Shown here: positions 22,401 through 34,149 of the stretch, in pieces
How positions within the stretch are numbered: the stretch's first letter is position 1
Layout of the letters: each line of letters opens with the position of its first letter
Source of the DNA: Antedon mediterranea
Taxonomy: Eukaryota; Echinodermata; Crinoidea; Comatulida; Antedonidae
Length of the DNA: 60,000 bases
Assembly (NCBI RefSeq): GCF_964355755.1
Contig: NC_092675.1
Location: 18,368,912-18,428,911, forward strand
Direction of reading: 5' to 3'
The notes under the pieces: model-generated
Seen by the model: the letters and a program-made list of their open reading frames with translations, nothing else
Told to the model about the DNA's origin: nothing
Database searches by the model: none
Position numbers and translations under genes: made by a program

Positions 22401-25400
22401 TTTCTCAGAAACCGTTTAAATCTGTCTATAAACCTTATTGTGAAAATGTATACGGCAGAAAACTACCATTACTGTAGAAATTGCCGTAACGAATTAGTGT
22501 TATATTTACAGTTATTAAAAGGATAACAAATTCCATCAAAAGGAGACGATGTGTTAGGAATTGTAAAACTTGCAGTGATTATTTACGAATGGTTCAACGG
22601 TCATTGAACTGCTGATTGTTGAACCTAAAGTCAACATCATTGATACGAATAATAAAGAAATACCATAAATCAAATATCGTAATTGTTAACAACTTAATTG
22701 TAATAGTTGAAGAAACTCGTAACCAAAGTTTCTTCACCAAATATTAGATTTATATGTTGTAAAACGTGACATAGGCCTATATTTTTTATTCGATATGATC
22801 ATTTTTTTAAAGTGATGTTTTATTACAGACAATCATTTTGTATGAGCATATTTCTTGGTCTCTACAAAATGTTACAAATTTTATTAATTAAATTTAAATT
22901 AAAATTTATATTTAAAGTGAAACTCCAAGCATTTTAGGGTTTTCTGCTGTGGAAATTTGATTTTAAAAACCAAAAATATACAAATATTCCGCCGATTCAT
23001 AACTCAGAATATTTCCCTTTTTGTTGTCAAACTCACTTTGCCACTAATGTTATATCAACACATTTACCACTGTTATCGTCAAAAGTTGTATTATGTTATT
23101 ACTGTATTTTTATTAATATAATTCGTCATCAACTTCTTCTCTAGTTACATGAGTAACTTAGAAAAATGTTACATGATGTCTATGGAGTAACTCTATTTCT
23201 GATTAAGGTCCGTTTATACTATGACGATAAGAATAGGCTCATCTATGGGTTAATAGTACATGCCAGCCCGGCAACAGGGGTTGATAGCTGTAAATTAGGC
23301 AGGAAGCTACCTTGTTATTCTCTGGCTTGTACAGCAAAATGGCAGGCGAATTATCTCATTTAGACAACGGCTTGCGATTATCAGACAAATTTTGGGCAAC
23401 CTCTATCTATCCCAACTGTAACGTTTTTGCGTTCCGTTGGAACAGTTTGATATGAGGTCCAGAAGTGTGTGTCTGTCCTAGGCAAGCATTCACTCACTTT
23501 TTAATGCCTAGGCGCTCAGCGTCCAAATGATTATTATGACAGATATAATTATTTCTCAGCGACTGGTAACTCGGAAGTCATCTCTAGAATTAACTGTCGT
23601 TACTTGGCAAGGTTAACGGGCAAGGTTAACGTGCAAGGAAGGCGCGGCCGGGTCGACATCCTGCTACTTCCTCCTCGTTTAGTTTAGTTTTAGGATGCTG
23701 GAATGTTCGGTCTTTGAGCATCCTGTCTCATAGAAACGCTAGTTTACCTAGAAAGTCTGCTGTCGTTGACCATGGAATTAATGTTTCCGCTCTCAGCGAA
23801 ACACGGCTTACGGGTAACGGCTCTATTCGGAAGGCAAACTACACCTTCTACTGGTTTTTTTCTGATAACATGAGACCTAAGCATGGAGCTGGTTTTGCTG
23901 TTCATAACAAGCTACTTTCTTGCATTCAGCAATCCATTGCAATATCACCCAATCTTATGACTATGCGTCTGTGTCTGAAAAATGGTTACATCACCATAAT
24001 ATCTGCTTATTCTCCAACATTAATAGACAACGCTGAATCAAAAGGCGTTTTCTATCAAACCATTTTCAAAACTCCATCTGGTGACAACATAGCACTCATT
24101 TGCGAATTCAACGCTAGAATTGGCTCTGATTTCTTGAGTGTAATGTGATTGGACATCATGGGGTTGGTAAAATGAATGACAACGGGCAACGTCTTCTTGA
24201 ATTATGTGCTGACCTCTGTGTTACCAACATCTACTTTGAAGGTCCTTTTTGTACCAAAACAACCTGGATTTTTAACGTGTCTAGACTCCGTGCGAAGATA
24301 AAGATTAAGCAAGTTCTTGTGCATGAACTCCTGTATGCGGATGATGCTACCATTGTTGCCCACTCCCAATCTCAATTACAGGCATCTTGCAGCTCCTTTT
24401 CAAAGACCTGCTTGGATTTTGGAATGTTGATCAACATCAGCAATACAGTATTCCTGGCTCAGGGCGCAGATAAAGAACCACCTAACATTTTAATTTATGG
24501 TAAACCCTTAGAAGTTTTAAGAAAATCTACCTATCTCAGTTCTATTATAATCTTTTATTGACAACTGGGGATAACAGCCAACATGGCATACAAATAGTGG
24601 GCGATACATGAAAATGGCAATAACAAACTTAAATAATATTTTCACTAATTTTAAGAACTTAAAAACAAATTTTTACAGTAATAAAGGTTCAATAGAGAAT
24701 AAAAACACAAGGCTATGACAATGTATATTATAAGTTTGGCGTATGTGTGCAGTAAATGGGCATTCACATAATGCGTGAAATTCGATCTGCACTTTGCCGC
24801 ATTTACAAAGATTTTCATCGGGTGTGTGCGAGACCACCGCCCAGTTTCTATTCTAAGGTTATGAGATATAAGTCGTAAACGTGAGAAAGTTAGCCTTTTA
24901 TGCTCCGGTACAGCTCTACAGTAAATGACACAAACTGACTAGATATTGAGCTTGATACACGTATTGAAAAAGCAGCAATCACTTTTGGAAGACTTCGTGC
25001 TCGTGTATGGAACAACCATAACCTTACCATCAAATTGAAGACTCACATCTACATTGCATGTATAGGCCTACGTGCTATCATAGGTGGTGTTTCTTGGCGT
25101 GATCGTGTAGGGCCTACCCAGTAGTGTTGTGTCGTCAATTAGTGGTACAACTAAATTTGTAGCTGGTCACCAATTATCTGCCAATGCAAATGTTGCTGAA
25201 TGTGAAAGGCTTCGTGGTATTCGATGATGATACAGACATGTTATTTGTTTGCCCCTTACTTGTTCCCATGTGCCAAATATACATTCAAAAGTATTATATC
25301 ACCCGCCCAAATAGAACCAAAATGCACCAATTACTTAATACCAGGTAAAACAAACTTAGCTAAATTTATTCATGAAATGTTGTATTTGTTTTAGTTGTTG

Positions 25401-28400
25401 CTTTGCGATATATAAATTATGTATCGGACCAAATATTTATGTCTTAACGAGTTTAGTTATTTATTTTTTAAGAATGTTCTTTCATACCCTGAAGACAAGG
25501 GTCAATAAAGAAATAAAAAATTCAATCATCAGAAAACAAAGGGAAATCTTTTTTTATATAGGATAACCATTAAAATACCATTTTCGATAAAAATAATATT
25601 TAAAAAAATCAATTGTTATTGTCAATAAGAACGATGTCATACAACAGAGCGATTTTATTGTGCTTATTAATAATAATATCGTTTGATTTGATTTGTAAAA
25701 AGAAAGAAGACTATAGATGATTATCATATAGGTCTAGAATAGAAACTTTTATAATTTCGTTTGGCTTTTAGTCGCGTGCAACGCGACTCTACAGCTCACC
25801 ATGTCGGTCGGTTGGTCGTTCGGTCGGTCGGTAAACACTAACCTGAGCACGCAACACTGCATGTATATGGCCTTGTTTTAGAACATCTATTTACGTATCA
25901 TTGTTCGTTATCGTAGTGGTATCAACGGGTCTTAATACTTCACACCAATGTATATCTACATTCGTCGTCATTTGTAATGTCTCTCTAAAGTAGCGTTTAT
26001 CTAAACATGAATATGGGAATCAAAATAAATGAAATTAATTATACTTACAAAATCGATGATGTGAGCAGGTACAATTTCGTGCTTTACAACCGTCGTTACT
26101 GACTCGTCGATACTGGGTCGAATTATGTTTGTATAATTTCTGAATAAATACTCCACCAGGTATCGAGAATCACAATAGGCAGTTCCTATAATTAAACAAT
26201 ATATATTTAAGAAAGTTAAATGTAAACCGAAGAAGAAAATATATATTTATATAAAGATAGATGAAACACGTTATATACATCCATGTTTAACATTAGAGTA
26301 TCTGAATTCAAAGTCATATGTTTTACAGCTCTATTTAAATACGTACACGAAGAAGGCAGTTAGAAAGTTGCCAACAAAAATGGTTTCACAAGACGATAAA
26401 CTGAGCACCCCTAGTGCCCCTCAGAGTACGCTATTATGCACAATTAATAGTAGCATTATCATGTCTAACGAATATGAGAGTGGCCATCATTGATATATAG
26501 AGGCAGATGAAAACCAATTTCTTATCTTAAATCTGTTGAGATTGCTTAGCAAAGCCTGATTTATATAACATCCACCTACAGAAACAATCCAATCATGTCA
26601 TCATACTGTTTATATCGCATAAACTATTTTCTGATCGTGAAATACGTTCTGTTGAACAAATAGCAGTAAAGCCTATCATTAAATCAAAGCTATTTATATT
26701 ACTTTAAATAAATTGAATTAATTTCTTCGCAAGAAAAGTTGAATTTCTCATAGGTTTCTGGACTATAGTGTCTGATGTATGTTAATTCTTTACATGAATA
26801 AGATATGATTGATTTAATAAAAAAACAAACACTACAATGGTACACGAGTACATAAAATTAACAGTATTTTAATTTAAAGTATGCCATATTCTTATTTATT
26901 AACTCAATTGACTCATGCTTTATTTAAAGTGTTTATACTTAGTATGACCATTGATGCCCTCCGCCCCACCAAGCAAAATAGAAAAGAATCACAATTTCGA
27001 AGTATAATATACTATATACTTTATCCTTTAATGGATATCCTAGGCCTACTAGGTAAAAGTGTAATAATACTGTATAATCTAAAAACTAAAATGAAATTAT
27101 TTATACAAGTACAGTATGGTGTTGTAATCAGAGAGGTATGAAAATAATTATTTTATTCGGCTGTAATAATATTACGAGAATATTTCTTTTATAGTCTACA
27201 ATAACTCAGCCATTACCTCTACGTGCCCTGGTTGTTCATTCATTCTCATAATTGCAATTCTATAATTGTATTCTTGTTATTCTTAAAGATAGCTGTCAGT
27301 TTATGTATTTGTATTCTAAATGTTAGTAGAACCAGTTTCAATGGTGCTTGAAATTATCTATACAGATATTTGGTATAGGCTTGTGTAATGATGTATAAGC
27401 CTAGTGAGGATATCAAGTATATGATACAATGGTACAATTGCTGTACGCTGTTTATATGTCTGTTTGCTGGTGGTCTTACCATAAAATTGTTTAGAAAAGA
27501 AAGTACTGTATAACTAACAGCAACAGTACTGTGTCAGGTGGAAAGATAGATTTTTATTATAACGATTTTTGAATGCTAAAATGTAGGGTACGCCTAAATC
27601 ATTTGAGCTATACCATAAAACAGTAGCTTGTAGATTTAGTATCTAATCTTAATAATGATGGTATAAATATACTGTAGTAATACATGCAATCAGAATTAAA
27701 TTTATTTAAACGATAACAGCAAAGATTGCTATATATGTTTTCATTAATGCATAATATAAATCCAAGGCCAAAACAAAACAATGGTGTTGATAAGACCCGG
27801 ATCTCAATGATTGAGTTATAAAAATTAATCAACAAAAGCTATATTGTAAAAGTAAAGAGCCAGAGAGAAATGTTAAGCGTTAGTTAATCTCCAGTTTAAT
27901 GGGAAAAATATTGTGAATAAACGAGATGAAATTGCTTTTTCTAATAAACATTTACGGAATTGAACACGTCTCAATTAGTCCTTTGTTATATTTAATTAAA
28001 TATGTAAATATTATGCAAAGTATAACTATTAATATTATTATATCATCAAAGTTGTTACTTAAGTAATTATTAATAATTATTCTAAGATAGTACATTGATT
28101 TAGTCAATTCAATTCAATTAATAACAAGCATAAAACGAGGACCAACCTAGAAGAAAAACTTGTCTCAGTTGGCCCTTTAACATGGTTAATAAGAACAAGT
28201 AAGAATATGAAGCATCAGTAAAAATGTATAATAAATAATATAATTGTCGTTGTTTTATTTGTAGGTCTGTTGACCTAGTATCTTGTTATATATATAAGAT
28301 ACTGAAGAAATTAGAAAAACAGTATACTCCATGATTGCATTAATTTCGTAAAATCAAACCTCTCATTATCTCAATAACATGACTGAGCTCTAAAAATAAA

Positions 28401-29940
28401 TAATAAAAAATTATATTGTTTTATATAACTCTTATAAAATTAAGCCTGTTTGTCACTGCACTCATGGCGAATCTAAATAACGTTGATGCGTATATTCAAA
28501 ATGCTCAACCAATCAGACATCAAGAATGGTTGATCTGCGAAAATGAATTCTAGTAGAAAACACAACCTTTAGATATAAATAATGCGAAAGTTCTGTATCA
28601 TCTATATACTTTAAACTTTATTTGCAGAGACAGTAAATTCAATCTAAGTCTGTATAATATATGTTTGAAGTAATAAGAATAAAATATAATATGTTAGGTA
28701 ATTTTTTTCAATTCACTTTGCCAGTCATTTAGATTTTTACTTGTTTTGATGTTGTGCTCGTTTATTTTAATGTTTTTATATGATGTATTGTGTGGTTCTC
28801 AATTTTTGATGTTATTTTATGCTATCTTTTAAAAACATTTTAAATATTTGTAGTACCTTTTAATAATGTAAAAAATTGTCAGAATTCAGTTTTTCTGTGA
28901 AGATGATTTTAATAAATATACCATTATACCATTATGAATGAATGAATAAAGAAGCTAAAACAGGGAAAAAGGACTGCGTAAGACCTAAAATACACTGCGA
29001 CATTTATGTTTGAAAGTTAGCAACATATGTTAATAGGCCTATAATAGTAAAGGAAGCATTGAAAAGTAATCAATTAGACGTGCGATCAACCATTGTAAAC
29101 TTTGTAAAATGTTCATTGCATTTAACTTTTTATTTTTATTTATTTTTATTTTTTATTTTATTCAATCGAAACCAACAGCGATAATTACCGCCACTAACAG
29201 GTTTGATACAAACAAAGCCAGGACTGTTTAAAGCACCTTGATTGGTCCTGACATTGATCAAGGGCTTCTCCCTTGACCAGAGGTCTGAGGCAGATACTAG
29301 ATGCAGGGGCCACCATAATATAGTCAACAGTGCTGATTTCAAATACCTAACGGGACCCCAGCTACGTACATCACCCGCTATTCCCAGATGGTTTCCCATC
29401 CAAGCTCTAACCAGGCCCAACATTGCTTAACTTCAACGTGGTAAAGCCGTATATAATAATTTTTTTCTATTCTCAATTACTTCAGTACTCAAAACCGTGT
29501 TAATTTGAAATTGGCAAAATAAGTTTTGAATATCGAATTACGATGAGTATGTTTTTCTTGGAATAGGCTAAGCTTCAATTTATATTAAATAAGTTTTCTG
29601 TAGATTTACAATTAAATATATTCTTCCAAACATTTTAATAATTTATTTTAAGTTGATTGTTTTGCAACACCTTAAAGCATCTCATTACGGACCCTCAATA
29701 CTATGCAAAGCATTACAATAATATTTTATTTTAACAACAACATATTAAGAGAAATACATGTGTTTGTTGTTATCTCGAAAATCAACATTGCCGGAAAGGA
29801 TGATACCTGACATTTCAGAACTTATTTATCTTTTCCCCCATTGTTAACAAAGTATATTGCAATTAACAATAAAATAAGCAAAATGTTAAAAACTTACCCA
29901 CACAAATAAGGCATACATATAGGATTCCCGTTGATGCCAT
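18840..29940 (-). CDS. Nicotinic acetylcholine receptor subunit, alpha type (six exons, complete)
   Basis: Joining six exons gives a 489-residue Cys-loop ligand-gated channel subunit. It has a signal peptide (1-15) and a ligand-binding domain with Trp72 (loop D), WRPDIVLY with Tyr110 (loop A), GSW with Trp166 (loop B), the Cys-loop C145-C159 with 13 residues between, and the vicinal pair Cys209-Cys210 that marks alpha subunits (loop C). M1 is about 229-252, M2 about 257-278, M3 from about 293, then a long cytoplasmic loop and M4 near the C-terminus. Sequons are at 31, 91 and 130. GEK before M2, with Glu at -1', predicts a cation channel. Known agonist-box residues are kept except Phe214, where most alpha subunits have Tyr. 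Introns 3 and 4 bound 45- and 110-nt exons, the sizes conserved in vertebrate receptor genes. It should act at the plasma membrane as part of a pentamer. Subtype and partners cannot be told. Confidence 0.95.
19500..19735. repeat. AGCAAACT-rich repeat in receptor intron 5
   Basis: GCAAACT, or its complement AGTTTGC, recurs many times, and TTTAGTGTAGACTTC occurs once. The same words, including TAGTGTAGACTTTG, appear in the repeat at 34150-34600, so the two are probably related dispersed elements. Confidence 0.5.
19744..20282 (-). CDS. Receptor exon 5: loops E, B, C, Cys-loop, M1 and M2
   Basis: It runs from VDEDGSNDPN to FPII plus one base (residues 113-291). It carries the Cys-loop ending PFDTQTC, GSWAHD, YYKCCPDPF, M1 and M2. 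The exon unites what several vertebrate genes divide among more exons. An additional Cys at 143 lies two residues before the Cys-loop. The donor is ATAG|GTAAGT. Confidence 0.95.
20451..20534 (-). other. Exon-like segment in receptor intron 4, possible cassette exon or relic
   Basis: In the 299-bp intron an open stretch reads LNTDGSFYSTYKHDEVYTLC followed by N and G, and ends at a good donor, AATGG|GTGAGT. Its 3' phase fits exon 5. The obvious acceptor, TTCCAG at 20518, gives the wrong phase after exon 4 and a quick stop. Only a weak AG at 20535-20536 gives an in-frame 84-nt cassette (28 residues), and then the upstream intron would be only 47 nt. N-T-D-G-x-F resembles the N-A-D-G start of loop E. 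Confidence 0.35.
20582..20691 (-). CDS. Receptor exon 4: 110-nt exon with loop A
   Basis: It starts SWHDPFLTWNEQEF and ends WRPDIVLYS plus two bases, with donor AGCAG|GTACGTG. The length of 110 nt matches the conserved fourth exon of the family. Loop A has Ser at the position where Asn is usual (LYN). An NIS sequon lies at residue 91. Confidence 0.94.
21807..21851 (-). CDS. Receptor exon 3: 45-nt exon with loop D
   Basis: It encodes DEIKQQITLSVWLRQ (residues 61-75). Its donor is CAG|GTAATT and its acceptor TTATCATTAAG. The 45-nt size and both phase-0 borders equal those of exon 3 in vertebrate nicotinic receptor genes. Trp72 corresponds to the complementary-face tryptophan. Confidence 0.93.
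22307..22351. repeat. Perfect 21-bp inverted repeat with a 3-nt loop
   Basis: TTCCAAATGAATTGATGCGT plus T (22307-22327) is followed by TAT and then its exact reverse complement (22331-22351). It lies in receptor intron 2. It may be a cruciform-prone palindrome left by a small inverted duplication. Confidence 0.92.
23693..25240 (+). pseudogene. Decayed non-LTR retrotransposon (endonuclease and reverse transcriptase fragments)
   Basis: From GCWNVRSL (about 23693) an APE-type endonuclease can be read: ALSETRLTGNGSI, GAGFAVHNKLLSC, ISAYSPT, CEFNARIGSD, then after a frame break GHHGVGKMNDNGQRLLELC and GPFCTKTTW. The sequence then jumps to the reverse-transcriptase catalytic region (LLYADDATIVAHSQSQLQ), so the fingers and part of the palm are deleted. 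After an inserted segment it resumes with DIELDTRIEKAAITFGRL, RVWNNHNLTIKLKTHIY and GVSWRDRVG. Several stops and frameshifts show that it is dead. It lies antisense in receptor intron 2. The clade (RTE- or CR1-like) is not settled. Confidence 0.9.
24545..24915 (-). pseudogene. Second retroelement fragment nested in the LINE
   Basis: On the minus strand, 24907-24815 reads SHNLRIETGRWSRTHP. After one frameshift it continues DENLCKCGKVQIEF and HALCECPFTAHT. The IETGRW-SRTP and C-x-C / C-x-C pattern is the familiar C-terminal end of reverse-transcriptase polyproteins in several invertebrate LINEs. A tail follows with CCATGTTGGC and CAATAAAAGATTATAATA. It splits the surrounding LINE between its YLSS and DIELDTRI segments, so it inserted later and in the opposite direction. 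Confidence 0.75.
25771..25836. repeat. GTCGCG hairpin followed by a GGTC microsatellite
   Basis: GTCGCGTGCAACGCGAC is a 6-bp-stem hairpin. Seventeen bases later come CGGTCGGTTGGTCGTTCGGT and further GGTC units. The unit looks like part of a dispersed repeat but no boundaries are visible. It lies in receptor intron 2, near exon 2. Confidence 0.6.
26049..26185 (-). CDS. Receptor exon 2: N-terminal part of the ligand-binding domain
   Basis: The acceptor TTTAATTATAG is at 26186-26187 and the donor GATTTT|GTAAGT at 26048. The 137 nt encode residues 16-60, from TAYCDSRYLVEYLF through an NYT sequon to IIDF. The pattern of an N-terminal helix followed by N-Y-x-x-x-I-R-P is typical of mature nicotinic subunits. 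Confidence 0.92.
28700..28948 (+). mobile_element. Probable LINE or SINE 3' tail
   Basis: T-rich sequence ends with AATAAATATACCATTATACC, then ATTATGAATGAATGAATAAA. A 3' untranslated stretch closing with AATAAA and short tandem words is typical of CR1/L2-type retroelements. No coding part is retained, so this is tentative. Confidence 0.35.
29105..29455 (-). mobile_element. 5S-rRNA-derived SINE (SINE3-like)
   Basis: On the minus strand the head reads TACGGCTTTACCACGTTGAA, then GTTAAGCAATGTTGGGCCTG and GGATGGGAAACCATCTGGGA. This is 5S rRNA sequence lacking about 25-30 nt in the middle, with the A-box and box C of the internal pol III promoter still recognisable. A non-5S body of about 200 nt follows (CTGGTCAAGGGAGAAGCCCT; CTGTTAGTGGCGGTAATTAT) and an A-rich TAAAAATAAA tail at 29157-29130. 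A 5S head, unrelated body and A-rich tail define SINE3 elements. It lies in receptor intron 1. A Deu-type core was not recognised. Confidence 0.82.
29898..29940 (-). CDS. Receptor exon 1: start codon and signal peptide
   Basis: It codes MASTGILYVCLICV plus one base and ends at GTGG|GTAAGT. The hydrophobic stretch is a signal peptide for entry into the ER. Splicing to exon 2 completes Gly15. The next intron is 3.7 kb. Upstream ATGs occur within 50 nt, so the 5' UTR or an upstream splice remains open. Confidence 0.88.
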
Positions 29941-29944
29941 TTCA

Positions 29945-31315
29945 ATGATCTATTTCCTTATCTGTTTCTAAAGTTTGCATCATTCCATAGACTACAAAAG
30001 ACACAATAGGTATAACATGATGAAATAAATTTAATTAATGACTGTCACTCACCACAAAGCTTATGGTCTATCTTCACGTGATCAAAAAGAAAAACTAATT
30101 TACATACACAACACTAGCAAGCTATGTGATTTAACACAGGTGGGTTGGTAAGTCAGTTTTCTGATTTCTATACGCGTCGTTTAATTACCTTCCAATCAAA
30201 TTATACGTCTGAAATTCGTCGTATAATCGTACAACCTGCAACGTATTTAGTATCAAAGGAGTTAGATATCACCGAAGATGCTTGTGTTTGCTTAAAAACA
30301 TCTATTTTAAAAGAACATGTTTTTATTTTGTTACACATTAACGCAATATCTGTAAGCCAATTGGCTCTCACACTAAAGTGGTCTGAATTTATAAGCCACT
30401 AAATTGCACATCAGAAGCGCCTTCGAGCAGTTATCAATATTGTTCAGTCGCTTAAATCCTGCGAAATCCTATAATATCCTATAATATAACGGCAATGAAA
30501 CTGATTTTGATCAATATGGAAACATTATCGATTAATTCTATAATACAAATTATCATCTACGAATATAAACTACCGTCATTTTAAATAACGTGAAATGTAA
30601 GTGTATACATTCTGGAACTTATACGACCACGTCTAGCCCTTCTGATTGCTTTAGTGGAATAAGTCATTTTACAACTTTAAAGTAATATGTGAAAGTTCAA
30701 AACATATATGCTCTTACAGAAGTTGTTTCTATTATTTAGCAGGTTAATTATTTTATCCGTTTAAATCAATCATTGAAGATAATAATAAAAACAAAAGGAA
30801 TGAAAATATTAAAAAAAAGAAAATAAATAATCATATTGTAATTCAATTTAAAATGTAATATAGAATAATTTTACAGAAAGTATTCAACTGAGAAATTATC
30901 TCATCAAGAAATATAAATAACAGTGTTGATAATGGCTTTATCGATTCTAAGGTGAATTTTCAAATGGAATAGTTTAATTAGTATGGTGTGCAAAAGCATA
31001 ACACGTGTTTAAAAAATTGACTCGGCCATTTTAAGCAAGATATTCAATTCGTGAATATTGACGTTGATACGAAAACTCAGGTTACATTTAATTGTAATCA
31101 ATACCAATTGCATTTGATGATTAATTATATGATGAAGTGTCTTGGGTGACCTAGATTTTATAACGGCATACACTGAACTGAAAACCATTAAGTTACACCA
31201 AAATGGGGAAAAATTAAAAGAGTGAGAATGATAAATATGCTAAATCAATCAATCAATCAATCACATTCTATTTCGAATACTTCGTATATCCATACGCATT
31301 AACATGAATTATTAA
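29945..31315. other. Upstream of receptor exon 1, no coding sequence
   Basis: This is either promoter or more 5' intron. I see no TATA box or GC-rich first exon close to 29940 and no coding exon on either strand. Confidence 0.35.
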
Positions 31316-31324
31316 TTATGAATT

Positions 31325-31440
31325 CATGTTGGAACAACAACAAAACAAAAACACAAGAAAAACACAACAACAGAACAACAGCGACACAACAACAGAACAA
31401 CAACAGCAGCAGCAACACCACAACAGCAACAACAACAAGA
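31325..31440. repeat. CAA/CAG microsatellite
   Basis: Interrupted CAACAA and CAGCAG triplets cover about 115 bp. The minus strand has an open cysteine-rich frame only because of the triplet period, so I do not call a gene. Confidence 0.9.
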
Positions 31441-31449
31441 GACATCTTT

Positions 31450-34140
31450 TTTTACGAAAAGGAATTGAATGTTTCGGATAAATAACGATCAGCGCAAAAT
31501 TGTACTTTGTATTCATGAAACACTCTCAACCAGTAAATCGATGTTTCATTTTCAAAAAGTATCAAATACCAAAATATATAGAAGTTTCTGATTGAGAACT
31601 AATAACTTTTAGATACATTTCAAAATATAAATCAAAATAATATAACTATTATAGGCTTATCTGTAAACGAGTGAAGATGAACTAATCTGGAAAGAGAACA
31701 AGTTAACCGCGATTTAAGTTAAACTTTAACCATTTTCTGTAAACACCAACATAAGTATAAGTTTCTTGATTGAGAAATAGCTTTGAGATATATTTAAAAA
31801 TAAAATGTAAAACTATATATAAGATTTTCCCCTGAAAATAATTGTAAAAATATTGTTTTTGTTGAATATGCTATTTTACTGCCACATAATATTAAATTAT
31901 ATCTGTCCAGTGAAGATATTCTTAGCATATTTGTCAATTGAGTAAATATTAGGGCTATATCAATGGTATACTTTAGAAATTACATAAGTTACATTACATG
32001 CATTAGATTACGTAAGAAAATCAGTCAGCTTTAAATAATAAATTTGTTTCTAGAGCATTATGCATTTCACGGAGAAAAGTTATATAGATACATCTACTAA
32101 TAATTATTTTGAATTCGGAAGTACTTAATCTTGGAAGATGACATAAATTGCAAAATAAAATGTTTTTTTTTATTACTAAACGATGCCCTGGATTTAGTTC
32201 CTAAAGGCCAGTGAAAGAATTGAAATGCAACTTACGTGTAAAGGACTGTTTAACACGTGCTTGAACTGGTTGGCGTATGTGCACGTATTGGATACACATT
32301 ACATGTCGACATTATAGAATACATCAATTTCTTACTAGTGAAACCGGAACTAAACTAGAATATCTAAAATGTCAAATTAGCTTCAAAGTATGTCTTCTTA
32401 AAATAACCAAGTATTAACATTTATGTATGTTAATATAGTCAATGCTAATTTGCATATTATTTCTTCGATTCTTTCTATATCTTATATTAAAAAGTATTAT
32501 TAGTGTCTCCAAAAAGCACAGATACTTATATTTTATCATCATAACATGGTCACGCGCATCAAACTAGCCTAAATATAAATGGCATTATTATATACCTTTA
32601 CATTGCCACGCTAGAGATTTGAAATATATCTTGACGGTGATATTTAAAAAATGTTATATAATCTGTTTCAATGTTCAGACCAAACAGTAACTATGTCTAA
32701 GTCTAAGCATGAAAGGAAATTGTCCTCTATGGCCTAAGTAACTAAGTATATGACAGTCACGGCAAACCCTTTAACTAATTTCTTTTTCGAACACTATTTT
32801 TTCTTCTTTCCTATCTAAAATTTAATGATGCTTCATTTTCAGATCAGACGATGCGTCTTTAAGAGTGAGAGTTCTCAATATTGACTTGCCTCAAATCTTT
32901 CTTAAGTTTCTTTCATGCTGTTAGTATATGTATTTTTGTCGCTGAAACTACTCCAGTTGAAGTTTACATATGACACGCAATGAGCGCCAAAATATTTACA
33001 TTTACCAATATTAAGCCGAATCACCGTATAGAATCATTATTGGATTACATTATCGTAACTCATCGAAAGTTTTATTGCTTATATCTGAGAAGATTTACAT
33101 TTCTATTACCTTTAATATTCAAGAACAATTTTTTTATCGAAATCTGCCATTTTATCTTGAAATTGGAATTTTAAAATATTAACAAAGATTTAAATTAATT
33201 CAAGTAGAGAAACGAGTTTGGCTGGAATTATAAAATTATCGTCGGTTGGAAATGACTAATAAAATATAAAAAGAAAATCGAATATATAGTGAAGCTAAAA
33301 CGTAGTCTCTCATTTAGAAAAATATATTTCATACACCTTTAACAGTGAAGGGTGTAATAAATTATACAATGATTGTAAAACGTTATAGATTTTCAGGGCA
33401 ACACGTATTTAACAATCTCATCAAGAAAACGCCCAAGTGAAAATTACGCAGAAATAAGATTACATCTCAATTGCACCACAGGGCATAATGACAACAGCAT
33501 TCTGAAAGAGGGCGGTGTAACCTCATACATTACAATATACTGTATATTATATTTGTTTGGATAGTTCTATTGTCGATGTTTGCAATATGATGATGTTTCA
33601 TTGTTTCTATTTCATTTAAGAGAAAGACATAATTGCTCATGGGAAAATAACAAAGGTTGTATAGGCGAGTCGTGTGATGTCAAACGAAACTACTTTGATC
33701 GACATTGACTTGATTGTTTAATTACCTGTTTTACTACCTAACTGACTTGATTTCTAACTGATTGACTGACTGACTTGTACCTTACCTATTACTGTCTTAC
33801 TGATTCCCGACCGACTAAATAATTAGTTTTTAATAGATTATCCCGATTATTATTACAGACTAACAGACAGACTGTCGTAGTGGTAAAGCTGCAAAATCTA
33901 TAACAATTGATGCACGTTTTTTCGAATACCAGGGATAAGCAAAACTTGTGTTTGTTCAAGATATAAATATTGATATTAAATACCCGTATATATGTTAAAT
34001 GGTTTAATCCGAAACAAATAACCCATCCATCCATGTATTTACCGTTATTTAGTTTATTTACTTTTAATAGATGTCCTGGTACTGAACTAGAAGATACATT
34101 ACAAAAATAATTGGTTAAGTAAAGAAAACTTAGTTTGAAA
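31450..34140. other. Intergenic AT-rich region
   Basis: No exon-like frame, RNA gene or bounded transposon is visible. The stretch at 33705-33825 is rich in TGACT/TAACTGA words and looks like low-complexity drift. Confidence 0.4.
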
Positions 34141-34149
34141 CTTAGCAAG

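Noticed and set aside
23166-23363. 65-residue plus-strand open frame before the LINE
   Set aside because: It does not match LINE ORF1 features and has no other support.
29242-29430. Open frames across the 5S-derived element
   Set aside because: The sequence is 5S rRNA-like with an A-rich tail, not protein-coding.
31316-31516. Cysteine-rich open frame on the minus strand
   Set aside because: It is a translation of the CAA/CAG microsatellite.
33789-34148. 119-residue minus-strand open frame
   Set aside because: No recognisable motif. The composition is that of translated AT-rich spacer, and no splice sites or neighbours support it.
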